Assembly: GCA_018607725.1 (NCBI GenBank)
Contig: JABBAY010000104.1
Span: forward strand, 1 to 39,119
From: K189A clade bacterium
GTDB taxonomy: Bacteria; Pseudomonadota; Gammaproteobacteria; Pseudomonadales; Azotimanducaceae
Reading direction: 5' to 3'
DNA length: 39,119 nucleotides
Of this stretch, positions 1 through 7,292 are shown piece by piece. The position numbers and the translations under genes are program-made. Each line of letters begins with the position of its first letter. Within the stretch, counting starts at the first letter, position 1. The notes beneath the pieces were generated by a model, which saw only the letters and a program-made list of their open reading frames with translations, was not told the origin of the DNA and searched no databases.

Positions 1-105
1 GTGTAGAGTCGGCATCTTGGCGCAATAATGCTTGATCCCGCGAGACTTGGGTCGACCCTGTCTGCTATCGATGACGCTTGAAGGCTCTGAGCGTCCTGCC
101 CGGCA

Positions 106-813
106 TTAGTCCTGAGTGTTTGAAAGAGGTATTGAGCCGGGCAGGTCCAGGTCAATGGGCTCGCCAAGCTGTTTTGCAAGCCCTATCAGCGCGTCTTCCA
201 GGACTTTGATTCGGATTTCCAGCTGGTTGATGCGTAGTTCGCTGTTATTCGATGAGGCCGTCCGCTGAGCGCTGACCTGATCCAGTGGTGCGGATTCAAT
301 AGCGCCGTAAAACAAGTGCGTATATTCATGATCTTGGCGCCCTGGCCGCTTCGGCAGGCGAGCGACGAGTGGGCCTTCTTCACGGTTGAGTAAGGCTTCC
401 AGAATGGCGTTGACAGCCTGATTGTCGTCGAAGTTATGCAGTCGCGGGCTGCGTGCCCGCAATTCTCCCGCGGTTTGTGGGCCCCGCAAGAGGAGGAGGC
501 AAACTATCGCATATTCAGCCGGTGAAAGACGGCAATCGGTCATTGGCGTGTTACACAAGCGCTGTTCGTATTTATCGATTCCGCTCTTGAAATTTTCGTT
601 ATTCTTGATCAGAAACTTTTCCTGCAACTGTCGCACGATATGCTGCACTGTTCCGGGTGTGAGGTTCATCACTGGCTCGCGACTGCTCTTCTGGTTGCAG
701 GCATTGGTCAGTGCATTCAAAGTCAGGGGATATTGGTCTGGTGTGGTAACGGCTTTCTCCATCAAGCAACCAATGACTCGTGCCTGTTCAGGATTCATTT
801 GAATGTTCATCAT
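106..813 (-). CDS. yceH: YceH family protein (DUF480)
   Basis: This 235-residue protein matches the YceH/DUF480 family of tandem winged-helix proteins, whose biochemical role is not settled. Visible family hallmarks are the N-terminal EARVIGCL-like segment (QARVIGCLMEKAVTTPDQYP), the CNQKSSREPVMNL stretch at about residues 39-51, and the second-domain segment LLLRGPQTAGELR. The C-terminal 50 residues form a short predicted coiled coil (LRINQLEIRIKVLEDALIGL), as in other YceH proteins. Starts at 813, 810 and 798 are all possible; no strong ribosome binding site separates them, and 798 (MNPEQARV) would also fit the family. It stands alone, with 236 bases before the next minus-strand gene. The assignment is confident, the function unknown. 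Confidence 0.93.
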   Translation of the reverse strand: MMNIQMNPEQARVIGCLMEKAVTTPDQYPLTLNALTNACNQKSSREPVMNLTPGTVQHIVRQLQEKFLIKNNENFKSGIDKYEQRLCNTPMTDCRLSPAEYAIVCLLLLRGPQTAGELRARSPRLHNFDDNQAVNAILEALLNREEGPLVARLPKRPGRQDHEYTHLFYGAIESAPLDQVSAQRTASSNNSELRINQLEIRIKVLEDALIGLAKQLGEPIDLDLPGSIPLSNTQD

Positions 814-1049
814 GACGACGACTCGATAGGTTGATGAGCGAGAGGGCCGAAAAGCGTGCCCAGTTCTGGCAATGCATCTTGCGCTCTAGCGGGTCGGACT
901 GCCAACTGAATCGGGTTGGGTACGGGCTGACGGAACGAATAATTAGCCGAAGCCGGTGATGCGCCACTGACATGGTGGATCAAACCAAGGGTTGAAAAAA
1001 ATCTGGCGTGGGCTAAGACTTGGATCGAATCTCATGCCAGCGATTAGGT

Positions 1050-1532
1050 TTAGTAAACCCCAACTATTTCGTGGTGTTGCTGTTGGCCATTAATATTCAC
1101 TGTGATCGCCGTGTTTACCAGACAACCTAATAGTGCTTTGCCTAATGGTGCCGATGGAGTGATCAAGACAATTTCCTGATCGCCGACCTGGAGCTTCAAG
1201 CCCCCTGCCCGTGGGCCTAAAAACAGCCAGCGTTGATTTTTTTGGTCGTCGATTAGACAGACCAGCGCACCGATGTGAATGGCTTGATCAGCGGCCCAGG
1301 GGTGGTGGCTCAAAGCCTGAAAAGCCTCGATATCGACCCCACATTCAATGACTCGCAAAGACTGGCCATGGGCAAGATAGGCCGCCTCAAGCCCGAGGGT
1401 ATCATATCTGTTCTCGGCCACGTTCTCGGCGTGGGTCGCAGTTTCATGGGCCTGATGGGCGGCATTTCTGGCTTGCTGCGCAGCCAGCGCCAAGGCTTTT
1501 AAAATTTCTTCCAAGACGAGTAATTTATCCAT
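1050..1532 (-). CDS. GreA/GreB-like transcription elongation factor family protein
   Basis: A 160-residue protein with the two-part plan of Gre factors. The N-terminal half is an Ala-rich helical coiled coil in which HETATHAENVAENRYDTLG (about residues 29-47) resembles the GreA/B coiled-coil tip and the following EAAYLA segment. The C-terminal half is a beta-rich FKBP-like domain ending with ITPSAPLGKALLGCLV, the typical Gre signature of an 'I-T-P-x-S-P-L-G-x-A-L-L-G' block. Gre factors enter the secondary channel of RNA polymerase and stimulate cleavage of backtracked transcripts. Small homologues like this one coexist with true GreA and GreB in many gammaproteobacteria and are less well studied, so I do not give a symbol. 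The gene is read away from the divergent ligase gene at 1790. Confidence 0.8.
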   Translation of the reverse strand: MDKLLVLEEILKALALAAQQARNAAHQAHETATHAENVAENRYDTLGLEAAYLAHGQSLRVIECGVDIEAFQALSHHPWAADQAIHIGALVCLIDDQKNQRWLFLGPRAGGLKLQVGDQEIVLITPSAPLGKALLGCLVNTAITVNINGQQQHHEIVGVY

Positions 1533-1609
1533 TGATGATAGTAGTCCTGGGTAGTCTTGAGCATCGGTTGGGGTTGTTTTTGGGCCCTGGGCCGCTGGGG
1601 TTGAAATAG

Positions 1610-1615
1610 TATAAT
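1610..1615 (+). promoter_or_regulatory. Possible -10 element for the ligase gene at 1790
   Basis: A perfect TATAAT lies in the 257-base gap between the divergent Gre-like and ligase genes, oriented toward the ligase. No convincing -35 hexamer sits 16-18 bases upstream, and the leader to the start codon would be about 170 bases. It is only a candidate. Confidence 0.25.
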
Positions 1616-1789
1616 GGCTGGGCTTTATGGGCTACCATAGTTTGCGCTGCCGGCTCACAGTCTCGGTTGCTGATCTCACGTTCATGGCGTTGATAGCTGG
1701 CTTTAACGGACTAGCGACGTTACAACCTTAAGCTTAAGTGTCGCGCCTTTAGGCGTTTCCCGATTGTGCTAAAAAAGAAGGAGGAGATG

Positions 1790-3643
1790 ATGCAAAGCGT
1801 CGAAAACGTCGCCTATATTGAGCAGGGCAATGCCCAAGCCGCAGTCGACGTGGAAACCCGAGCCAATGGCGAATTGATTTTGCGCAGTCCTTACCCCTGT
1901 GGATTGGCGCCCATCAGTACGGTTCACCTGCTACTTGAACGGGCGAGTCAGTTCCCCGAGCGGACGCTGATCGCCGAGAGGCAGGGCGATGGTTGGCGGC
2001 ATCTCACTTATCAGCAAGCAGTCACGGGATGCCGCCACGTGGCCCAGTGGCTACTCAACGAGGGCGCGTCGGTCGAGCGCCCGCTGGCAATTTTGTCGAA
2101 CAGTTCCATTAACCACTTTTTGATGGCCTGGGGCGCGATATTTGCTAGGGTACCGTATGTGCCTGTGAGTGTGTCGTATTCCACTGTTCCCGGCGCCTAT
2201 CCTAAACTCGACGCCGTGCTGCAGCGCGTGCAACCGGCTTTCGTCTATGCCGAAGATTTCACCGAGCAGCAACAGGCGCTGCAACATATTGACTTTGATG
2301 TAGCGACGACTCAACTAATATCCGGTGGCGACTCTCGGCCCGCTGGGGCCCCGACTTGGTCCATTAGGAACTGGGAAGACTTGATGAATACCCCAGTAAC
2401 CGATGCAGTAGATCGCAGTATTGCCAAGATCAATCACGACACCATCACTCGCTATATGTTTACCTCTGGTTCTACGGGTATGCCCAAGGGCGTCATTCAC
2501 ACCCATGGTATGGCTTGTGAGATGCTGGCTTCCGGGGCGGGTATTCGTGAAGGTGTGGGTCTGGAAAGTCCACGAGTGCTCGACTGGATGCCGTGGAGTC
2601 ATGTGGGCGCAGGTGTCATGCGCATTTCTAGTATGATCAATGCCGGCGGTGCGATCTATCTCGACACGGGCAAGCCGGTGCCGGCAGAGTTCGGTAAAAC
2701 CATCGAAAATATCAAGTCGGTAAAGCCCACTTCGTTTGCGGGCGCGCCCTTGGGTTGGTCGATGTTGGTGGACGCTTTGGAAGCCGATGCGGCATTCGCG
2801 AGCCTGTTCTACGCAAATATTCAGGCCATGCAGGCGGGTTCAGCAGCTATGCCAGCGTCCCTGGCAGATAGAATTCAGGCGTTAAATGTCAAGTACACAG
2901 GCTTTCGCTTCCCCTTTGCAACTTCGCTGGCATCTACTGAAGTGCAGTGTGGACTGAGCCGCTACTGGGTCTGTGAACGTACGGATGTGACGGGCTTACC
3001 GGTACCAGGCGCTGAAATCAAACTGGTTCCGTTTGGTGATAAGTATGAACTGCGGGTGCGATCCAAAGGCACAACCCCCGGATATCTGGACGATGCGCAA
3101 AAGACCCTGGAGAGCTTTGATGAAGAGGGCTTCTTCAAGATGGGTGACGCGGTGCGCTTTGCTGATTCGAATGATCCTACGCAGGGTTTGTGTTTCGCTG
3201 GCCGAGTTGCCGAGGAATTCAAACTGATCACGGGGACCTGGGTAGCCGCGGGGACCTTAAGATCGGAAGCGGTAGCCAGCGCCTCGCCTTATATCAGGGA
3301 CGCGGTGGTGTGCGGTCTCAATCAGAATTATGTGGCGTTGCTGTTGTGGCCGAACCTAGCCGTCTGCCAGGGTCTTGCGGGTACCGACGACCCCGCGAAG
3401 ATAGTGACATCTGCGGCGGTTATCGACGCCATACGAGAGGGCTTAGCCGCTCACAATGTCAGCAACCCAAGCTCTTCTAAACGTTTTAAACGCTTTCTGT
3501 TATTGCAGGCGCCGCCGGATCCCGGCGCCTATGAAATTACCGATAAGGGTTATATCAATCAAGGCGCCGTGCAAGCTCACCGTAGTGCAGAGGTCGAGAG
3601 CTTGTTTGCCGATGTGATTGGCAGGCATGTGGTAGAGATCTAG
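1790..3643 (+). CDS. Feruloyl-CoA synthetase-like acyl/aryl-CoA ligase
   Basis: An adenylate-forming CoA ligase of 617 residues. The AMP-binding P-loop reads YMFTSGSTGMPKGV (about residue 220), followed by typical motifs including GDAVRFADSNDPTQGLCFAG and FKLITGTWVAAGTLR, which match the feruloyl-CoA synthase subfamily rather than medium-chain or acetyl-CoA synthetases. The C-terminal ITDKGYINQ holds the expected catalytic Lys. These enzymes activate a carboxylic acid, classically ferulate or related aromatic acids, to its CoA thioester in the cytoplasm. An upstream in-frame GTG at 1766 exists, but AAGGAGG at 1778-1784 lies 5 bases before ATG 1790 (two tandem ATGs at 1787 and 1790), which decides the start. 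No hydratase/aldolase for ferulate lies beside it, so the true substrate is open; supplying the atu-like operon is conceivable but unproven. Confidence 0.87.
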   Translation: MQSVENVAYIEQGNAQAAVDVETRANGELILRSPYPCGLAPISTVHLLLERASQFPERTLIAERQGDGWRHLTYQQAVTGCRHVAQWLLNEGASVERPLAILSNSSINHFLMAWGAIFARVPYVPVSVSYSTVPGAYPKLDAVLQRVQPAFVYAEDFTEQQQALQHIDFDVATTQLISGGDSRPAGAPTWSIRNWEDLMNTPVTDAVDRSIAKINHDTITRYMFTSGSTGMPKGVIHTHGMACEMLASGAGIREGVGLESPRVLDWMPWSHVGAGVMRISSMINAGGAIYLDTGKPVPAEFGKTIENIKSVKPTSFAGAPLGWSMLVDALEADAAFASLFYANIQAMQAGSAAMPASLADRIQALNVKYTGFRFPFATSLASTEVQCGLSRYWVCERTDVTGLPVPGAEIKLVPFGDKYELRVRSKGTTPGYLDDAQKTLESFDEEGFFKMGDAVRFADSNDPTQGLCFAGRVAEEFKLITGTWVAAGTLRSEAVASASPYIRDAVVCGLNQNYVALLLWPNLAVCQGLAGTDDPAKIVTSAAVIDAIREGLAAHNVSNPSSSKRFKRFLLLQAPPDPGAYEITDKGYINQGAVQAHRSAEVESLFADVIGRHVVEI

Positions 3644-3699
3644 TCGTTGAGCAGCATATCCACTGATCATCATATTCATTAATAACCAGGGAGAACCAG

Positions 3700-4086
3700 A
3701 TGAAGTACACCGGTGGTTGCCACTGCGGTGAGGTGCAGTTTGAAGTGGAGGCCAGTACACCGCTGGTCTGCCACGAATGTAATTGTTCGATCTGCTCGAA
3801 GGCGGGCTATCTGCATTTGATCGTACCGCTAAGCCAATGGCGCCTGCTGCGTGGTGAAGAAAGCCTGGCCACCTATACTTTTGGCTCGGGCATTGCCAAA
3901 CATACTTTTTGTCGAAGTTGCGGAGTGAAGTCTTTTTATACGCCGCGATCGAACCCCGATGGCGTCTCCGTCAACGTTCGGTGTCTTGATCCAATGCCCG
4001 CGTCATTGACCATCGATGCCTTTGATGGTCAGCACTGGGAGGCTAATGCGCAGACCTTGGCACATCTGAGTGAAGACTCGGCTTAG
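3700..4086 (+). CDS. GFA/CENP-V domain zinc protein
   Basis: A 128-residue protein of the GFA (glutathione-dependent formaldehyde-activating-like) family. All zinc-binding cysteine groups are visible: GCHCGEVQF at the N-terminus, CHECNCSICSK at about residues 24-34, and FCRSCGVKSFY near residue 68. Most members have no proven enzyme activity; some act on glutathione adducts. AGGGAGA precedes the ATG at a good distance. It lies 56 bases after the ligase gene on the same strand and may be cotranscribed with it. The family call is secure; the substrate is unknown. Confidence 0.88.
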   Translation: MKYTGGCHCGEVQFEVEASTPLVCHECNCSICSKAGYLHLIVPLSQWRLLRGEESLATYTFGSGIAKHTFCRSCGVKSFYTPRSNPDGVSVNVRCLDPMPASLTIDAFDGQHWEANAQTLAHLSEDSA

Positions 4087-4153
4087 CTTTAAACGCAAGC
4101 GACTAAAATGCAATTACCTTGTTTCTTAATGCGACATTCAATGGAGTCTGATG

Positions 4154-4614
4154 ATGCAAGATTTTCCTCATATCTACCATGTAACAGCGACTGCTGAACC
4201 GTTAGAAAATCTGAATCTTACCAGTGCCGGGTTACCAGTCATGCTTCAGCGGCGCCCAAAGAGTTCGGCGGACCCGGCGACAAATGGTCACCTGAAACCC
4301 TGTTGATCGCCGCGGTCGCTGATTGTTTTGTGTTGACGTTTCGAGCGATTGCGAGTGCCTCAAAGTTACCATGGTTGACCTTAACCTGTGCGGTGGCAGG
4401 CCATCTTGATCGCCAGGACGGCGTGACCCAATTTACAGCGTTCGATATTGTCGTGGTGCTTGAAGTGCCGCAGGACACTAATGAGGGTCGAGCACTGAGG
4501 CTGCTTGAGAAGGCAGAAAAAAATTGTCTAATCACAAATTCTTTATTGGCACCGGCAAAATTGCAGGCTTCAATCACTATCAACCACGACGCTGATTCAG
4601 GTCAAACGAGTTGA
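4154..4614 (+). pseudogene. OsmC family protein, interrupted by a -1 frameshift
   Basis: The first part, from ATG 4154 (GGAG 7 bases upstream), encodes MQDFPHIYHVTATAEPLENL and continues to GLPVM, then stops at TGA 4304-4306 after 50 codons. The -1 frame continues the family sequence as PKEFGGPGDKWSPETLLIAA and AVADCFVLTFRAIASASKLP to a TGA at 4612-4614. Together they give a 153-residue OsmC-like protein, a normal length; the family reduces organic peroxides through redox-active cysteines, and the Cys in VADCF is one expected residue. The frames meet near 4241-4261. Loss of one base in that stretch restores a continuous product (…SAAPKEF). CCCAAAG at 4255-4261 is also in the correct register for ribosomal -1 slippage. 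A recent mutation, a sequencing error or programmed frameshifting cannot be told apart here. The final TGA overlaps the TTG start of the next gene. Confidence 0.8.
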
Positions 4615-5153
4615 AAAGAGTCAATGTCATCGGTAGTAGCGGCAGTGGCAAATCGACTTTTAGTCGAGAGCTGGCAGCGGCTTTAAGGGTCAGGCATATT
4701 GAGATGGATGCCATCCATTGGCTACCAGATTGGCGTGAACTGAATGATGAGCTGTTTGCGGAGCAGCTGAATCAAGCACTAGCTGCCGATTCCTGGATAT
4801 TGGATGGTAACTACGCCCGGTTTAATGATTTAAAGTGGGCGGTGGCTGACACCATCATTTGGCTCGACTATAGTTTTCCTCGAACTTTTGTACAGATCTT
4901 AGCGCGGTCTCTTCGTCGGGCACTGACGGGTGTTGAGATCTGGCCGGGCACGGGTAACACTGAGACGCTCTATCGTAATTTTTGCTCTACAGACTCAGTG
5001 ATTCTCTGGATGCTGATGAGTTATTACCGTCATCGAAAAGAATATCAGGCACTGCTCGACTCGGATTCATATTCGCATATTGATATCGTTAGAATTTCTA
5101 GCCCATCCCAGGCTAAAAAGTTAATCCAGCGCGTTAGCTTGGAAAGTCGTTAA
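4611..5153 (+). CDS. P-loop nucleotide kinase-like ATPase (FlaR / topology-modulation protein family)
   Basis: A 180-residue single-domain P-loop protein. The Walker A motif GSSGSGKST is at residues 8-16, followed by HIEMDAIHWLPDW, an adenylate-kinase-like substrate segment, and WILDGNYAR at about residue 62. Paralogues are annotated as 'DNA topology modulation protein FlaR' or AAA family ATPase, but the fold is that of small-molecule kinases and real substrates are mostly unknown. The start is TTG at 4611, forming TTGA with the stop of the OsmC gene, which implies translational coupling. The stop codon TAA at 5151-5153 sits at the ribosome binding site of the methyltransferase gene, so the three genes form a tight unit. 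Confidence 0.82.
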   Translation: MKRVNVIGSSGSGKSTFSRELAAALRVRHIEMDAIHWLPDWRELNDELFAEQLNQALAADSWILDGNYARFNDLKWAVADTIIWLDYSFPRTFVQILARSLRRALTGVEIWPGTGNTETLYRNFCSTDSVILWMLMSYYRHRKEYQALLDSDSYSHIDIVRISSPSQAKKLIQRVSLESR

Positions 5154-5165
5154 GGAGGAGCCGTA

Positions 5166-5759
5166 ATGGAACCGAAAATTCTCGGTAAGAAATACGACAA
5201 AATTGCTCACTTGTGGCATGAGCAACACGACAAATCAGCCTATGGTGTCGCGCAGTTCAAAAAGGCCTTGGGTTTTGCTCCGGCTGGCGGGCGCGCGCTG
5301 GATGTGGGCTGTGGAGCGGGCGGGCGCTTTGTGCGACTTCTGGAGGCCCAAAACTTTCAGGTTACAGGTGTTGACGTGTCGGCAGAGATGATCAAAATCG
5401 CTTCAACAAAGCATCCAGATCAGACCTTTGTGCATCAAGATATTTGCACCTGGCAGTTGCCTTACCAATACGATTTTATCGTCGCTTGGGATAGCATCTT
5501 CCATTTACCATTCTCTAGCCAGAAGCCGGTTGTTAGCAAGCTGTGCGCCGGCGTCGCTCAAGATGGCATTTTAGTCTACACCTTCGGGAATGCCCACGGT
5601 GAGATGACTGATCAATGGCATAATGATACGTTTTACTACAGCTCGATCGGCATCAATGAAAACCTACAGTTGCTGATGGATAATGGTCTGTCTATTTTGC
5701 ATCTCGATTTGGATCAATATCCGCAAACTCATGTGTATGTGATCGCAGCACGGCTCTAA
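5166..5759 (+). CDS. Class I SAM-dependent methyltransferase
   Basis: A 197-residue Rossmann-fold methyltransferase. Motif I is ALDVGCGAGGRFV at about residues 44-56, the acidic residue ending strand 2 is in VTGVDVSAEMI, and motif post-I and motif II follow at HQDICTW and FIVAWDSIFHLP. The protein ends with a short beta hairpin (HVYVIAARL). Nothing in it shows the methyl acceptor. A textbook AAGGAGG at 5152-5158, 7 bases before ATG, predicts strong translation. Its TAA at 5757-5759 overlaps the stop of the convergent hydrolase gene. Confidence 0.85.
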   Translation: MEPKILGKKYDKIAHLWHEQHDKSAYGVAQFKKALGFAPAGGRALDVGCGAGGRFVRLLEAQNFQVTGVDVSAEMIKIASTKHPDQTFVHQDICTWQLPYQYDFIVAWDSIFHLPFSSQKPVVSKLCAGVAQDGILVYTFGNAHGEMTDQWHNDTFYYSSIGINENLQLLMDNGLSILHLDLDQYPQTHVYVIAARL

Positions 5760-6871
5760 TGACTATCCCTGACGTAGGTATCAAAAAATCTGATCATTTC
5801 CGCGTTTAGGGTAAGCTTGAGCTGTTCGCGTGGGAGTGTTCCAGAAATGCCCAGACGCTTTGAAAATTTTGAAAACTGTGGGGTGTCAGAAAAATCGAAA
5901 TGTTTGGTGCCATCCAGTAATAGCTTGGTCCCTAAGGGTGAACTGTTGGCGATCAAGCTGTCTAGTTTTTGGTAATTGAGTGGGTCATCCCATTGGCGCT
6001 GGCCGATATAGAGAAACGGAGTTTGTAAGCCGCTAGCAATGCGCTCGTCTGGAATAGGTATCATCCAGCCATCGAGAGCGACACTGGCTTTTATTCGAGG
6101 ATCTGTCGCGGCTGCCATGATGCTGGTGGCACCACCAAAGGAGTGCCCGAAGATACCAATGCGCTGTAAATCCAGCATGCCCCAGAGCCCTTCCCCGGGC
6201 TGGCTCAACATAGTCAATTTATCAATTAAAAAACTGATGTCAGCAGTGCGAGTTGCCAGTTGAGGGGTGCGAAATGCCCAGAACTCTGCCGGGGTTAAGG
6301 CATGGGGTTCTGCGGATCGGTAGTTCGCGGTACTGCCATCAGCAAATATCGTCAGGTAGGCGTCAAAGGGATGATCAATGGCGACTACGATATAGCCGAG
6401 GCTCGCGAACTCCTCGGCCTGAACTGAGTTTTGCCCTTTCATGCCACCCAAACCATGAGAAAACAAGATGACCGGGGCTTGGGACATGCCAGCCAGTGGC
6501 GCAGCGTTGGTGAGCGCGTTGGTTTTGACGTGCTGAATATGATCGATCAAGAAACGTGGAAGACCCATCTGCTTAGCCAGTGGCGTCAATCGTTGCTGAG
6601 GATTATCGACGTAAGGGTAAGATGCGCCACTTGACTCTGCCGTTGGATACCAGACCTGAACTACGAGCCTGCGTTTATCATCAGCGATATCAGTGAACCA
6701 CTCGGCCCGGCTGTCGTCAGTCCAATTCATGATCTGGGTGCCCACAGCAAACTGACCTGAGGGTTGTGGCAGGTCATCAAATGGCAGAAGCCGGGGCATG
6801 ATCAGCGAGCAGCCAGCGGAGAAGGCGCTGAGGAGTATGATGCTGGCGGTACGGAATATAGACATGGGCAT
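5756..6871 (-). CDS. Alpha/beta hydrolase lipoprotein, PAF-acetylhydrolase-like
   Basis: A 371-residue serine hydrolase resembling the platelet-activating-factor acetylhydrolase / dienelactone hydrolase group. The N-terminus is a lipoprotein signal: hydrophobic TASIILLSAFSAGC with the lipidated Cys at about residue 21, so it should be attached to the outer or inner membrane. VQVWYPT and VILFSHGLGGMKG (oxyanion region) precede the nucleophile elbow GIFGHSFGGA; the likely acid is in VALDGW and the catalytic His in DGTKHFDFSD. Start codons TTG 6877, ATG 6871 and ATG 6865 are possible and none has a strong ribosome binding site; I chose ATG 6871. The stop overlaps that of the convergent methyltransferase by 3 bases. 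The ester substrate is unknown. Confidence 0.85.
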   Translation of the reverse strand: MPMSIFRTASIILLSAFSAGCSLIMPRLLPFDDLPQPSGQFAVGTQIMNWTDDSRAEWFTDIADDKRRLVVQVWYPTAESSGASYPYVDNPQQRLTPLAKQMGLPRFLIDHIQHVKTNALTNAAPLAGMSQAPVILFSHGLGGMKGQNSVQAEEFASLGYIVVAIDHPFDAYLTIFADGSTANYRSAEPHALTPAEFWAFRTPQLATRTADISFLIDKLTMLSQPGEGLWGMLDLQRIGIFGHSFGGATSIMAAATDPRIKASVALDGWMIPIPDERIASGLQTPFLYIGQRQWDDPLNYQKLDSLIANSSPLGTKLLLDGTKHFDFSDTPQFSKFSKRLGISGTLPREQLKLTLNAEMIRFFDTYVRDSH

Positions 6872-6877
6872 ATTCAA

Positions 6878-7292
6878 TCGTCAAATGGTTTAGATCTCGG
6901 TACTCGCGAGTTTACCGAGGGCTCGAAGCCATGCAGGATGCCTGATATCGGCGACCAAGAAAAGCCAAACTATGTCAGCGAGGGCATGATCGGGGTCGTC
7001 AGTGGGCTTGGAGCATCAGATTAACTATAAGTCCATGGGTTTTCGGGCTGACAGGCGAGCTGGACCGGCGAACACGTGCTGCTGCCAGATCCTCAGGTTT
7101 GCGCCTTTTTCAGCGGCACCCTTGACGCCGATGGTACACCCATCAACAGCGCTCGCGTTTGTTGCGGGTGTGAATCAGCGGATTAAGTCTGGAACCATCA
7201 GCACGTTGGGGGCACAGCGTAATTGCCGCGGCAGTGCTTTTAATTAAGCGCTTTCAATTAAGCGCTTTCAATTACTTTCACTCAATTAAAAG
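6878..7292. other. Gene-free stretch between speA and the hydrolase gene
   Basis: About 415 bases without a convincing gene. Open frames on the plus strand (for example 7002-7247) have no family resemblance and no ribosome binding site. The part next to speA carries the tandem repeat at 7242-7279 and a 10-base palindrome TGCCGCGGCA at 7224-7233. The rest presumably holds the promoter of the hydrolase gene, but I cannot point to clear hexamers. Confidence 0.5.
7242..7279. repeat. 14-bp tandem direct repeat just past speA
   Basis: AATTAAGCGCTTTC occurs twice without a break (7242-7255 and 7256-7269), followed by a shortened third copy AATTACTTTC (7270-7279). Each full unit contains the palindrome AAGCGCTT. 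The array starts 14 bases beyond the speA stop, so it lies in the 3' untranslated region. It may act in transcript termination or stability or simply be slippage; no function is shown. Confidence 0.85.

Noticed and set aside
1-105. Partial gene at the left edge
   Set aside because: All six frames are stopped or too short to support a gene here.
7002-7247. Plus-strand open frame and a 45-codon minus-strand stretch in the gap after speA
   Set aside because: Sequence composition is not protein-like, no start signals, and no recognisable motif.
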